DNA of 22,998 nucleotides from 13-2-20CM-68-14 sp036378475 (GCA_036378475.1 DASUWJ010000142.1:1-22998), one strand, 5' to 3'. Numbered from the stretch's first letter, positions 5,447 to 14,445 are shown. Notes: generated by a model not told the origin, from the letters alone. Translations and numbers: made by a program.

Positions 5447-6376
5447 GTGCGAAGGGCACTCTGGAGCGGCGCGATCAGCTTCGGGCTCGTGAATGTGCCT
5501 GTGCGGATGTACAGCGCCATCACCGAGCACAAGCTGCACTTCCACTTCGTCCACGAGCAGGACGAGAGCCCGATCGGCTACCAGAAGATCTGCAAGCTCG
5601 AGGACAGGCCCGTGCCCGACGAGGAGGTGGTGAAGGCATTCGAGTTCAAGCCCGGCGAGTACGTGTTCATGGCGGACGAGGATTTCGAGGCCGCACGCGT
5701 CGAGGGCTACAAGACGATCGAGATCACGGACTTCGTCCCCTCCGAGCAGATCGACCCGATCTACTTCGCGCACACCTACTACCTCGGCGCGCAGGAGGGG
5801 GGCGAGAAGGTCTACTCGCTGCTCGTGCGGGCGATGGAGGAATCGGGACTCGCCGGGATCGCGAAGTTCGTGCTGCGCGAGCGCCAGCATCTCGGCGTTC
5901 TCCGGGTCCGGGACGGCGTGCTCGCGCTCGAACAGCTCTACTTCGCAGACGAGATCAGGCCGGTCGACGAGCTGAAGCCGGCCGGGGGGAGGGTCTCGAA
6001 GGAAGAGCTCGCGATGGCCGAGCAGCTGATCGACAACTTCAGCGGTGACTTCAAGCCGGGGAAGTACAAGGACACCTACCGCGACGCGCTCTGCGAGGTG
6101 ATCCGGGCAAAGCGCGCCGGGAAAGATGTTCACCACGCGGCCGAGCCCGAGGAGGCCGCACCGCCGGATCTGCTCGAGGCACTGCGGGCCAGTATCGACG
6201 CCGCCGGCGGGAGGGCCCGCGCGCGGCGGCGGCGCTCGCCGCGAGACGGTCGCGAGGAGGAGCTCGCGTCGCTTTCGCGCTCGGAGCTCGAGGATCGCGC
6301 CCGCCGGGCGCAGATCAGGGGCCGCTCGAAGATGTCGAAGGGCGAGCTGATCGAGGCGTTGAGCGAGGCTGCCTGA
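5447..6376 (+). CDS. ku: Ku, non-homologous end-joining DNA end-binding protein
   Basis: A 309-residue bacterial Ku, the homodimeric ring that binds double-strand breaks and recruits LigD. The N-terminus W-S-G-A-I-S-F-G-L-V-N-V-P-V (6-19) is the Ku hallmark, followed by C-K-L-E-D, V-V-K-A-F-E-F (61-67), F-A-H-T-Y-Y-L (108-114) and the bridge and arm region to about 255. The C-terminal extension has a basic patch (R256-R266, rich in Arg) and a SAP/Rho-N-like helix pair at 271-309 containing G-R-S-K-M-S-K, probably for extra DNA contact. The start is GTG at 5447; a TAGAAG hexamer 6 bases upstream hints at a short or absent leader. No ligD gene is in this window. The next gene begins within about 10 bases and is likely co-transcribed. 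Confidence 0.96.
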   Translation: MRRALWSGAISFGLVNVPVRMYSAITEHKLHFHFVHEQDESPIGYQKICKLEDRPVPDEEVVKAFEFKPGEYVFMADEDFEAARVEGYKTIEITDFVPSEQIDPIYFAHTYYLGAQEGGEKVYSLLVRAMEESGLAGIAKFVLRERQHLGVLRVRDGVLALEQLYFADEIRPVDELKPAGGRVSKEELAMAEQLIDNFSGDFKPGKYKDTYRDALCEVIRAKRAGKDVHHAAEPEEAAPPDLLEALRASIDAAGGRARARRRRSPRDGREEELASLSRSELEDRARRAQIRGRSKMSKGELIEALSEAA

Positions 6377-6386
6377 GCAGAAGCAT

Positions 6387-7166
6387 CTGAGCGTCGTCCC
6401 GGACGTCGAGGCGGAACTCGACCAGCTGTACGCCCTCCCGCTCGAAGAGTTCACGCGCACCCGGAACGACCTCGCGCGACGGCTCGCCAAGGCCGGCCGC
6501 CCCGACGCCGCGGCCGAGGTCAAGGAGCTGGCGAAGCCGAGCGTCCCGGTCTGGGCCGCGAACCAGCTCGCGCGCCGCGAGCCGGGAGAGGTACTGGCGC
6601 TCCTGCGCTCCGCGGAGGAGCTTCGAAAAGCCCAGCAGCGCGCGCTCTCCGGCAAGGGCGCGCGCGAATTGCAGGAGCGTCTCGGCGAGCAGAGGCGGGC
6701 GGTGCGGGCGCTCGCCCGCCTCGGCCGCGAGCTCCTGACGGCGGAGGGGCGCTCGGTCAGCGATGCGCTCGTCGAGCGGATCGCGAAGACGCTCGAGGCG
6801 GCGGCGCTCGACACGGGCTCCCGCTTCTTGCTCCGCGCAGGGGTCTTGAGCGAGGAGCTCGAGCCGCCGGGCTTCGAGGCGCTCGCCGGGCTGACGCCAC
6901 CGCCGAAAGCGCGGGCGCCGGGCGCTCGCGCGGGAGCGGAGGGAGACGAAACCGCGCCGGCCCGCCGCGCCGTCCAGGCCGCCAGGGAGGAGGTACGCGA
7001 GCGCGCGCGCGAGACGACCGAGGCCGAGCGCGAGGCCAAGCGCGCCGAGAGCGCGGCAGCTTCGGCTCGGCGTCGGGCTAGCCGCGCACAGAAGCGCCAG
7101 GAGGCCTCCGAGCAGGCGCTCGCCGAGGCCGAGGCCGCGCTTCGCAAGGCGCGGCGCCGGCGCTGA
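6387..7166 (+). CDS. Uncharacterised coiled-coil protein encoded downstream of Ku; start codon unclear
   Basis: The frame opens after a stop at 6360-6362 and runs to TGA at 7164-7166. The protein reads V-V-P-D-V-E-A-E-L-D-Q-L-Y-A-L-P-L-E-E-F-T and continues with P-S-V-P-V-W-A-A-N-Q-L-A-R-R. I recall this helical opening in actinobacterial proteins of unknown function, so the coding region clearly starts far upstream of the first TTG (6669). No ATG, GTG or TTG occurs in frame between 6363 and 6668; CTG at 6387 (10 bases after the ku stop) or CTG at 6369 are the only plausible starts. Residues after about 170 are a long Glu/Arg/Ala coiled coil. Position next to ku suggests a shared transcript and perhaps a role with DNA ends, but that is inference. 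About 259 residues if started at 6387. Confidence 0.75.
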   Translation: MSVVPDVEAELDQLYALPLEEFTRTRNDLARRLAKAGRPDAAAEVKELAKPSVPVWAANQLARREPGEVLALLRSAEELRKAQQRALSGKGARELQERLGEQRRAVRALARLGRELLTAEGRSVSDALVERIAKTLEAAALDTGSRFLLRAGVLSEELEPPGFEALAGLTPPPKARAPGARAGAEGDETAPARRAVQAAREEVRERARETTEAEREAKRAESAAASARRRASRAQKRQEASEQALAEAEAALRKARRRR

Positions 7167-7169
7167 GGT

Positions 7170-7325
7170 TCAGTTCTCGTCCGGCGGTGGCTCGGTGACG
7201 ATCGGGTCGGTGGCGAGGCGCTTGGCCGTTTGCCGCTGCTCGCCTTCGACCTCGTCCGCCTGCTCTTCGAACTTCGTCTCCTCCGAGAGCCGGCTCTCGC
7301 GCTCGCGATCTTCCTGGTCGGTCAT
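7170..7325 (-). CDS. Small acidic hydrophilic protein, function unknown
   Basis: A 51-residue frame from ATG at 7325, very rich in Glu/Asp (M-T-D-Q-E-D-R-E-R-E-S-R-L ... P-P-P-D-E-N), with no hydrophobic core, no cysteine and no membrane span; it is probably soluble and largely disordered or helical. Its 3' end lies 3 bases from the convergent end of the Ku-partner gene. There is no good Shine-Dalgarno sequence; the frame is also open to a GTG at 7370. I recognise no family, and the biased composition is the main support for coding. Confidence 0.5.
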   Translation of the reverse strand: MTDQEDRERESRLSEETKFEEQADEVEGEQRQTAKRLATDPIVTEPPPDEN

Positions 7326-7404
7326 AGCGGGCAGAGTTCCCGGCTGCGCGCCTTCGTAACCGTGGCGCACGCCGGCCGGGCGAGGCAGAAGGCGTCGTCG
7401 CGCT

Positions 7405-7410
7405 TATCCT
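7405..7410 (+). promoter_or_regulatory. -10 element of tRNA-Leu
   Basis: TATCCT (4/6 to TATAAT, with the key T-A...T positions) lies 10 bases before the mature 5' end of tRNA-Leu, the expected distance for a tRNA promoter with a short 5' trailer. No clear -35 element is seen. Confidence 0.45.
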
Positions 7411-7420
7411 TGACGGGAGA

Positions 7421-7504
7421 GCGGGCGTGGCGGAATTGGCAAACGCGACGGGTTTAGGACCCGTTGGGCGAAAGCCCTTGGAGGTTCGAGTCCTCTCGCC
7501 CGCA
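7421..7504 (+). tRNA. tRNA-Leu (anticodon TAG)
   Basis: A class II tRNA with a long variable arm: acceptor GCGGGCG (7421-7427) with CGCCCGC (7497-7503), U8 at 7428, anticodon stem ACGGG/CCCGT closing TTTAGGA with anticodon TAG (reads CUA), variable stem GGGC-GAAA-GCCC, T arm GGAGG-TTCGAGT-CCTCT, and discriminator A at 7504, which is the leucine identity base. CCA is not encoded. The 3' 51 bases are antisense to the end of the histidine phosphatase gene. Confidence 0.97.
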
Positions 7505-8077
7505 TAGACGTTCGATCCCGGTCGCGGCGGCCGCGAGCGCCGCGTCGTCGAACAGGAACGGGGTCGCGTTCGGGATGTCGTGCACGGGGCCGTCGGGATC
7601 GTCCGAGCCGCCGACCGCATTCAGCGCGTAGCGGATCGGGATCCCGTGGCAGACGACGAGCAGGCAGCGGCCCGGGCGCTCGCGCAGGCGGCGAAAGGCG
7701 GTCGCGTAGCGCAGGCCGGCCTCGTCGAGGCTCTCGCCCCCCGGGAAGCGGTCGCGGCGGCTGTGCGCGCGCTTCCAGGCCCGGTACTCCTCGATCGTCT
7801 CCCCTTCGAGCTCGCCGACCTCGACGTCGTCGAAGAGCGGCTCCGTCTCCAGCGGCACGTCTCGCCCCTCGAGCGCGAGGGCCGCGGTCTCGCGCGTGCG
7901 CTCGAAGCGCGTGTGCAGGCACGCCTCGAGTGGCAGCGCGCGAAGCTGCAGGCCGAGTAGCCGTGCCTCCGCTTCGCCTCGCTCAGTCAGCGGCGCGGGG
8001 CGGGAGGGATCGCCGTTGACGCGCCGCTCCTCATTGAGCGTCGACTCCGCGTGGCGGGCGAGGACGAAGAGGCGCAC
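7454..8077 (-). CDS. Histidine phosphatase (phosphoglycerate mutase-like) with a tRNA-derived C-terminal tail
   Basis: A 207-residue member of the RHG branch of histidine phosphatases. The catalytic loop L-A-R-H-A-E-S has the phospho-acceptor His9; other landmarks are L-T-E-R-G (30-34), R-F-E-R-T-R-E-T-A (57-65), the acid/base Glu region E-V-G-E-L-E-G (86-92) and the second catalytic His144 in V-V-C-H-G. The variant RHA instead of RHG is a common substitution. The substrate (sugar phosphate, alpha-ribazole phosphate or other) cannot be told. The last 16 residues, CGREDSNLQGLSPNGS, are the translation of the strand opposite tRNA-Leu, up to a TGA at 7454-7456. The start is GTG at 8077 without a Shine-Dalgarno sequence but with TAGGGT 6 bases upstream. 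It is divergent from tig. Confidence 0.88.
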   Translation of the reverse strand: MRLFVLARHAESTLNEERRVNGDPSRPAPLTERGEAEARLLGLQLRALPLEACLHTRFERTRETAALALEGRDVPLETEPLFDDVEVGELEGETIEEYRAWKRAHSRRDRFPGGESLDEAGLRYATAFRRLRERPGRCLLVVCHGIPIRYALNAVGGSDDPDGPVHDIPNATPFLFDDAALAAAATGIERLCGREDSNLQGLSPNGS

Positions 8078-8083
8078 CGGCTG

Positions 8084-8089
8084 ACCCTA
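8084..8089 (-). promoter_or_regulatory. -10-like TAGGGT of the histidine phosphatase gene
   Basis: On the minus strand TAGGGT (TANNNT form) is followed by exactly six bases and then the GTG start at 8077, the spacing expected if transcription begins at the start codon. No Shine-Dalgarno sequence competes with this reading. Confidence 0.45.
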
Positions 8090-8143
8090 CTCGCGCCGGC
8101 CCGGCGGCGGCCCCCGCGCGAGCCCGGCCGGGAGAGGTCCGTG

Positions 8144-8174
8144 CTGACGGCGGCCGGAACCTCTTTGCTTGAAT
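8144..8174 (+). promoter_or_regulatory. Promoter candidate for tig
   Basis: CTGACG (8144-8149, 4/6 to TTGACA) is followed 19 bases later by TTGAAT (8169-8174, 4/6 to TATAAT) with an upstream TG at 8166-8167, an extended -10 feature. The ATG at 8181 follows after 6 bases. This argues for a leaderless tig mRNA and against the TTG at 8169 as the start, since that codon is part of the hexamer. Confidence 0.45.
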
Positions 8175-8180
8175 GGACGG

Positions 8181-9533
8181 ATGGCTGTCCGGGTCGAAGA
8201 GCTCGCCGACAACAAGGTGCGGCTCGAGGTGGACGTGCCCCGTGCCGACCTGCAGCACGCGGTCGAACATGCGACCTCCGATCTCGCGGACAGCGTCAAG
8301 ATCCCCGGGTTTCGCGCCGGCAAGGTGCCGCCGCGCGTGCTGCGGACCCGGATCGGGCCCGAACGGCTGCTGAGTGAGGCCGTCGAGAGCCACATCGGCG
8401 GCTGGTTTTGGAACGCGGCAGCGACGACGCGAATCCGCCCTGTCTCCCAGCCCCAGTACGACTACGAGCTGCCGGAGTCCGAGGATGCGGACTTCAGCTT
8501 CACCGCGACCGTGGACGTCCAGCCGAAGCCCGAGCTCGCGGACTGGAGCGAGGTCGAGGTCCCGAAGCTCGAGGCTGAGATCCCCAAGGAGCTCGTCGAC
8601 CAGGAGCTCGACGTGCTGCGCGAGAGTGTCGCCGGACTGTCGCCGGTCGAGGACCGTCCCGCCCAGACGGGCGACGTGGTCGTCGTCGATGCCGTCGAGG
8701 AGTCGGGCGAGGCCCAGCGTGACCTCGTGCTCGAGCTCGGCTCCGGCCGCCTGCTCGAGGAGATCGAGCGGGCCCTGATCGGCGCCGCCCCGGGCGACAC
8801 CCGAAGCGTCGAGTATCCGCTGCCCGATGGCGCCTCCCGCACGACCGAGCTGAAGGTCAAGGAGATCCAGGAGAAGGTGCTGCCGCCGGCCGACGACGAG
8901 CTCGCCCGCGCCGCGAGCGAGTTCGAGACGATCGGGTCCTTGCGCGAGGACATCGAGACTCGCCTACGCGAGCAGCTCGAGGACGAGCTCGACGCCGCCT
9001 TCCGCTCGGCGGCGATCGACGCCCTCGTCGATGCCTCCAAGGCGAGCGCCTCGGGGCCGCTCGTGGAGGCGCGGGCCCGCGAGCTCCTGAACCAGCTCGG
9101 CCGTTCGCTCGACAGCCGCGGGATCAGCGCCGACCTCTACCTGCAGGCGACCGGCCAGAGCCCGGAGCAGCTGGCCCAGGGAGTCCGCGCCGAGGCGGAG
9201 CGCTCCGTCGCGCGCGAGCTCGTGCTCGAAGCCGCGGCGGACAAGCTCGGGATCGAGGTCGCAGACGAAGAGGTCGAGGAGCTGATCCGGGAGCAGGCCG
9301 AGACGGTCGAGCAGGACCCGCAGCAGGTGACGGCGGAGCTCCGCGAGTCCGGCCGCTTCGAGACGCTTCGCGCCGACCTGCGGCTGAAGCAGGCGCTCGA
9401 CCGGATCGTGGCCGAGGTCAAGCCGATCGAGCTCGAGCTCGCCGAAGCCCGCGAGAAGCTCTGGACACCCGACAAGGAAACCGCCCCGACCGAAACGAAA
9501 CTCTGGACCCCGGCAAGCAAGGAGCCTGCATGA
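8181..9533 (+). CDS. tig: Trigger factor, ribosome-associated chaperone and prolyl isomerase
   Basis: A 450-residue trigger factor. The N-terminal ribosome-binding domain carries G-F-R-A-G-K-V-P at 43-50, the same numbering as the L23-binding signature of the E. coli protein. The FKBP-like isomerase domain follows (from about V-E-D-R-P-A-Q-T-G-D-V-V-V-V-D), then the helical C-terminal arms. The protein binds nascent chains at the ribosome exit and delays misfolding. Its tail is unusual: the last 30 residues hold the motif K-L-W-T-P twice, 16 residues apart. The start ATG at 8181 fits the normal N-terminus and lies 6 bases after a -10-like hexamer. Its TGA overlaps the ATG of clpP, so the two are translationally coupled and the clpP-clpX pair follows. 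Confidence 0.96.
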   Translation: MAVRVEELADNKVRLEVDVPRADLQHAVEHATSDLADSVKIPGFRAGKVPPRVLRTRIGPERLLSEAVESHIGGWFWNAAATTRIRPVSQPQYDYELPESEDADFSFTATVDVQPKPELADWSEVEVPKLEAEIPKELVDQELDVLRESVAGLSPVEDRPAQTGDVVVVDAVEESGEAQRDLVLELGSGRLLEEIERALIGAAPGDTRSVEYPLPDGASRTTELKVKEIQEKVLPPADDELARAASEFETIGSLREDIETRLREQLEDELDAAFRSAAIDALVDASKASASGPLVEARARELLNQLGRSLDSRGISADLYLQATGQSPEQLAQGVRAEAERSVARELVLEAAADKLGIEVADEEVEELIREQAETVEQDPQQVTAELRESGRFETLRADLRLKQALDRIVAEVKPIELELAEAREKLWTPDKETAPTETKLWTPASKEPA

Positions 9534-10129
9534 GCCCGCTGATTCCCATGGTCGTCGAGCAGACCTCGCGCGGCGAGCGCGCCTTCGACATCTACTCGCG
9601 TCTTTTGAACGAACGGATCGTCTTCCTCGGCACGCCCGTCGACGATCAGATCGCGAACCTGATCATCGCCCAGCTTCTCCACCTCGAGTCCGAGGACCCG
9701 GACAAGGACATCTCGATCTACGTCAACTCGCCCGGCGGCTCGGTCTACCACGGGCTCGCGATCTACGACACGATGCAGTTCATCAAGCCGGACGTGCAGA
9801 CGATCTGCGTCGGGACGGCGATGTCGATGGGTGCGCTGCTCCTCGCCGGCGGGACGAAAGGGAAGCGGATGGCGCTGCCGAACTCGAAGATCCTGATCCA
9901 CCAGGTGTGGGGCGGCTTCCAAGGGCAGGCCACCGACATCGAGATCCACGCGCGCGAGACGATCGCGCTCAAGCGGACTCTCGAGGAGATCATGGCCGAG
10001 CACACGGGACAGCCGCTCGAGCGAGTCTCCAAAGACATGGAGCGCGACTACTTCATGACGCCGCAAGAAGCCCAGGAGTACGGCATCATCGACAGCGTGA
10101 TCGTCCACCGCGACGGGTCAAGGCCCTAG
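9530..10129 (+). CDS. clpP: ClpP, ATP-dependent protease proteolytic subunit
   Basis: A 199-residue serine peptidase that assembles into the double heptameric ClpP barrel and degrades proteins fed by ClpX. The catalytic triad is visible: Ser99 in G-T-A-M-S-M-G-A, His124 in K-I-L-I-H-Q and Asp173 in M-E-R-D-Y-F-M-T. The oxyanion glycine strand N-S-P-G-G-S is at 66-71. The handle has L-I-H-Q-V-W-G-G where many ClpPs have M-I-H-Q-P. The ATG overlaps the tig stop (ATGA); clpX follows after 33 bases. Only one clpP is present here, although many actinobacteria have a tandem pair, so another copy could lie elsewhere. An internal Met7 could be a processing or alternative start. Confidence 0.97.
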   Translation: MSPLIPMVVEQTSRGERAFDIYSRLLNERIVFLGTPVDDQIANLIIAQLLHLESEDPDKDISIYVNSPGGSVYHGLAIYDTMQFIKPDVQTICVGTAMSMGALLLAGGTKGKRMALPNSKILIHQVWGGFQGQATDIEIHARETIALKRTLEEIMAEHTGQPLERVSKDMERDYFMTPQEAQEYGIIDSVIVHRDGSRP

Positions 10130-10152
10130 CAGCGGAGTCGATTTCAGGCTAA

Positions 10153-10158
10153 AAGGAG
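10153..10158 (+). promoter_or_regulatory. Shine-Dalgarno sequence of clpX
   Basis: AAGGAG lies 4 bases before the GTG at 10163 and fixes it as the start of clpX, which otherwise would have only an unusual initiator. Confidence 0.7.
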
Positions 10159-10162
10159 AGAC

Positions 10163-11440
<1,278 letters not shown>

Positions 11441-12014
11441 CCGCCCCGGGCAACGTCCTCGTTCGAACGACCCGGCGCGAGGACGTGCCGGCCGTCGTCG
11501 GGCTGATCGGCGAGGTGGCGGCCGAGGGCCGCTGGATCCTGACCGAGGCGCCGATCGAGGAGAAGCGCCTGAGCGAGCTGATCACGGCGTCGCTCGAGGG
11601 CGAGACGGGGACGGCGCTCGTCGCCGAGGCGGAGGAGGCGATCGTCGGCAACCTCGGACTGCACGCCGCGGGGCCGGACTCGGTCTGGCTCGGGATGAGC
11701 GTCGCCCGTGGCTGGCGGGGCCGCGGCGTCGGCTCCGCCCTACTCGAGGCGGCGCTCGACTGGGCGTGCGGCCGTGGCTTCCGCCAAGTCTCGCTCGAGG
11801 TCTTCCCGCACAACGAGGCCGCGATCTCGCTCTACCGCAAGTTCGGCTTCGTCGAGTCGGAGCGGCTTCGGGAGCGCTACCGGCGCCGAAACGGCGAGGT
11901 CTGGGACGCGCTCGTGATGACGCGTTCGCTCGAGCCTACGGCCGGCGTCGCGCCGAAGCCGAAGCAGGCGCGCCGGCCAGCCCGCGGCGGGCCGGCTTCG
12001 GAGAAGTAGCTCAG

Positions 12015-12020
12015 TACGAT
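12015..12020 (+). promoter_or_regulatory. -10-like TACGAT of valS
   Basis: TACGAT (5/6 to TATAAT) is followed by 7 bases and then the valS ATG at 12028. There is no Shine-Dalgarno sequence, so a leaderless valS mRNA starting within or at the ATG is suggested. No -35 element is clear. Confidence 0.5.
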
Positions 12021-12027
12021 TGGCCCG

Positions 12028-14445
12028 ATGGAGCCGCTCTACAACCCCGAGGGCGTGGAAGAGCGCTGGCAGCGGACGTGGGAGGCGGAGGGCCTCTACG
12101 ACGCCGAGGCGGACGACCCGCGGCCGAGCTACACGATCTGCTTCCCGCCGCCGAACGTCACCGGGGAGCTCCACCTCGGCCACGCCCTGAACGGATCGAT
12201 CCAGGACGCGCTGATCCGGTGGCGGCGGATGCGCGGCTTCAACGCGCTCTTTCAGCCCGGCTACGACCACGCGGGGATCTCGACCCAGAACGTGATCGAG
12301 AAGCAGCTGGCGGCGGAGGGAAAAACGCGGCAGGAGCTCGGGCGCGAGGCCTTCGTCGAGCGGACCTGGGCCTGGCTCGAGCAAACCGGGCGCACGATCT
12401 TCGAACAGCTCCGCAAGCTCGGAGCCTCGATGGACTACCGGCGCGAGCGCTTCACGATGGACGATGGCTACATCCGGGCAGTGATGCGCTTCTTCGTGCA
12501 CCTCTACGAGCGGGGCTGGATCTATCGCGCGAGCCGGATCATCAACTGGTGCTCGTTCCACGAGTCCTCGCTCTCGGATCTCGAGCTCGTGCACGAGGAG
12601 GTCGAGGACGTCCTCTCCTACATCCGTTACCCGTTCGTCGAGGGCGAGGGCGCAGGAGTCACGATCGCGACCGTTCGCCCGGCGACGATCCTCGCCGACG
12701 TGGCCGTCGCGGTGCACCCTGGCGACGAGCGCTACCGCGAGTACGTGGGACGCGAGGTGCTCGTCCCCTTCGTCGAGCGGCGCGTTCCCGTGATTGCCGA
12801 CGAGCGGGTGGAGCCGGGGTTCGGCACCGGTGCGCTCAAGGTGACGCCCGGCCACGACCCGCTCGACTTCGAGATCGGCCGGGCGCACCAGCTGCCCGAG
12901 CCGGCGGTGATCGGGCCGAACGGGCGGATGACCGAGCAGGCCGGGGAGCTGGCCGGCCTGACGCAGGAGGAGGCAGGTGAACGGATCCTCGCCTGGTGCC
13001 GCGAGCGCGGCCAGCTCGAGGCGCAGGAGCCCTACCGCCACGCGGTCGCCCTCTGTGAGCGCTGCAAGAGCCGGATCGAGCCCCTGATCTCCCTGCAATG
13101 GTGGTGCTCGATGGAGGAACTGAAGCGCCCCGCCCTGGCCGCCCTACGCGAGCGGCGTGTGGTCTACCACCCCGAATCGCAGCACCGCTTCGCGATCGAC
13201 TCGCTCGAGCAGGCGCCCGACTGGAACATCTCCCGGCAGCTTTGGTGGGGCCACCAGCTGCCGGTCTGGCACTGCCCCGACGGCCACGTGACCGTGCGCG
13301 AGAGCGAGCCCGGGTCTTGCGCGGAGTGCGGCTCGAGGGAGCTGACCCGCGAGCAGGACGTGCTCGACACCTGGTTCTCATCCGCGCTTTGGCCCTTCGC
13401 GACCCTCGGCTGGCCCGACGAGACGCCCGAGCTCGAGACCTTCTACCCGGGCGATGTCTCCGTGACCGCCCGCGAGATCATCCGCCTGTGGGAGAACCGG
13501 ATGATCTTCTCAGGCCTCGAGCTGCTCGGGGAGGTCCCCTTCACCGACGTGATCATCACCTCGACGATCCTCGCCCCCGACAAGCGGCGGATGTCGAAGA
13601 GCCTCGGCACGGGGATCGACCCGCGGGAGGTGATCTCCGCCTATGGCGCGGACGCGACCCGCTACGGCCTGCTCAAGATCTCCTCGACTCAGGACGTCGC
13701 CTTCTCCTACGGGGCGATCGAGGAGGGCCGCAAGCTCGCGAACAAGCTCTGGAACGCGAGCCGCCTTTTGCTGCAGGCCGGCGCGGGCGACGAGGTCGCG
13801 TTGCGACCGAGCGAGATCGAGGAGCGCTGGATCCTGGCGCGGATCGATGCCGCCCGGGCCGCGGTCGAGCAGGACCTGGGCTCGTTCGACTTCGCCCGGC
13901 TCGCGCAGACCCTCTACCGGCTCACCTTCGACGACTTCTGCGACTGGTACCTCGAGTCGATCAAGCCGCGGCTCTACGACGGCGACCCGGCTGCACGCGC
14001 GACCGCGCTCGCGGCGCTCGAGCGCCTGCTCAAGCTGCTGCATCCGGTTCTGCCCCACGTGACCGAGGAGATCTGGTCCAACCTGCCGGGTCGCGAGTGC
14101 CGCCTGATCGTCGCCGCGTGGCCTGAGCCGGACTCGAGCCATCAGGAGGCCGCAGCGGCGCTCGAGCGCGTGCAGGACGCCGCGGCGATCTTCCGGCGAA
14201 GCGGTGTGCTCGTCAGGCTCGAGCCCGACGAGCAGCGGATTTTCGACGCGGTCGTCAGGCCCAAGGCCGGCGCGGTGAACGGGAACGCCTCGGCAGAGAT
14301 CGAGCGCCTGCGCAAGGAGGTCGAGCGGGCGGAGAAGATGCTCACGAATGAGCGCTTCGTCCGCAACGCCGCGCCCGAGGTCGTCGAGGCCGAGCGCCAG
14401 AAGCTCGCCCGCTACCGCCGCGAGCTCGATGCCCTCTCAAACTGA
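12028..14445 (+). CDS. valS: Valyl-tRNA synthetase
   Basis: An 805-residue class I synthetase charging tRNA-Val. The signature H-L-G-H is at 49-52 and the second signature R-M-S-K-S at 521-525. The CP1 editing domain, which clears mischarged Thr, has T-V-R-P-A-T (215-220) where T-T-R-P-E-T is usual, but the residues known from Thermus ValRS editing appear to be kept with a one-residue offset: Arg217, Thr220, Lys271, Thr273, Asp277 and Asp280. Cys pairs in C-E-R-C and C-P-D-G-H...C-A-E-C fit zinc sites. The anticodon-binding helices follow, and the last 45 residues form the ValRS tRNA-binding coiled coil (A-E-I-E-R-L-R-K-E-V-E). The 3' end overlaps folC by 17 bases. Confidence 0.97.
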   Translation: MEPLYNPEGVEERWQRTWEAEGLYDAEADDPRPSYTICFPPPNVTGELHLGHALNGSIQDALIRWRRMRGFNALFQPGYDHAGISTQNVIEKQLAAEGKTRQELGREAFVERTWAWLEQTGRTIFEQLRKLGASMDYRRERFTMDDGYIRAVMRFFVHLYERGWIYRASRIINWCSFHESSLSDLELVHEEVEDVLSYIRYPFVEGEGAGVTIATVRPATILADVAVAVHPGDERYREYVGREVLVPFVERRVPVIADERVEPGFGTGALKVTPGHDPLDFEIGRAHQLPEPAVIGPNGRMTEQAGELAGLTQEEAGERILAWCRERGQLEAQEPYRHAVALCERCKSRIEPLISLQWWCSMEELKRPALAALRERRVVYHPESQHRFAIDSLEQAPDWNISRQLWWGHQLPVWHCPDGHVTVRESEPGSCAECGSRELTREQDVLDTWFSSALWPFATLGWPDETPELETFYPGDVSVTAREIIRLWENRMIFSGLELLGEVPFTDVIITSTILAPDKRRMSKSLGTGIDPREVISAYGADATRYGLLKISSTQDVAFSYGAIEEGRKLANKLWNASRLLLQAGAGDEVALRPSEIEERWILARIDAARAAVEQDLGSFDFARLAQTLYRLTFDDFCDWYLESIKPRLYDGDPAARATALAALERLLKLLHPVLPHVTEEIWSNLPGRECRLIVAAWPEPDSSHQEAAAALERVQDAAAIFRRSGVLVRLEPDEQRIFDAVVRPKAGAVNGNASAEIERLRKEVERAEKMLTNERFVRNAAPEVVEAERQKLARYRRELDALSN

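Noticed and set aside
5396..7147. 583-codon minus-strand frame opposite ku
   Set aside because: Ser/Arg/Ala-rich shadow of ku and its partner; no domain visible.
8169..8180. TTG at 8169 as the start of trigger factor
   Set aside because: The ATG at 8181 gives the normal N-terminus and the G-F-R-x-G-K numbering of the family; the TTG is part of the -10-like hexamer.
14348..14428. Earlier in-frame start for folC inside valS
   Set aside because: The extra 27 residues are Ser/Arg/Pro-rich out-of-frame valS; the ATG at 14429 gives a normal folC N-terminus.
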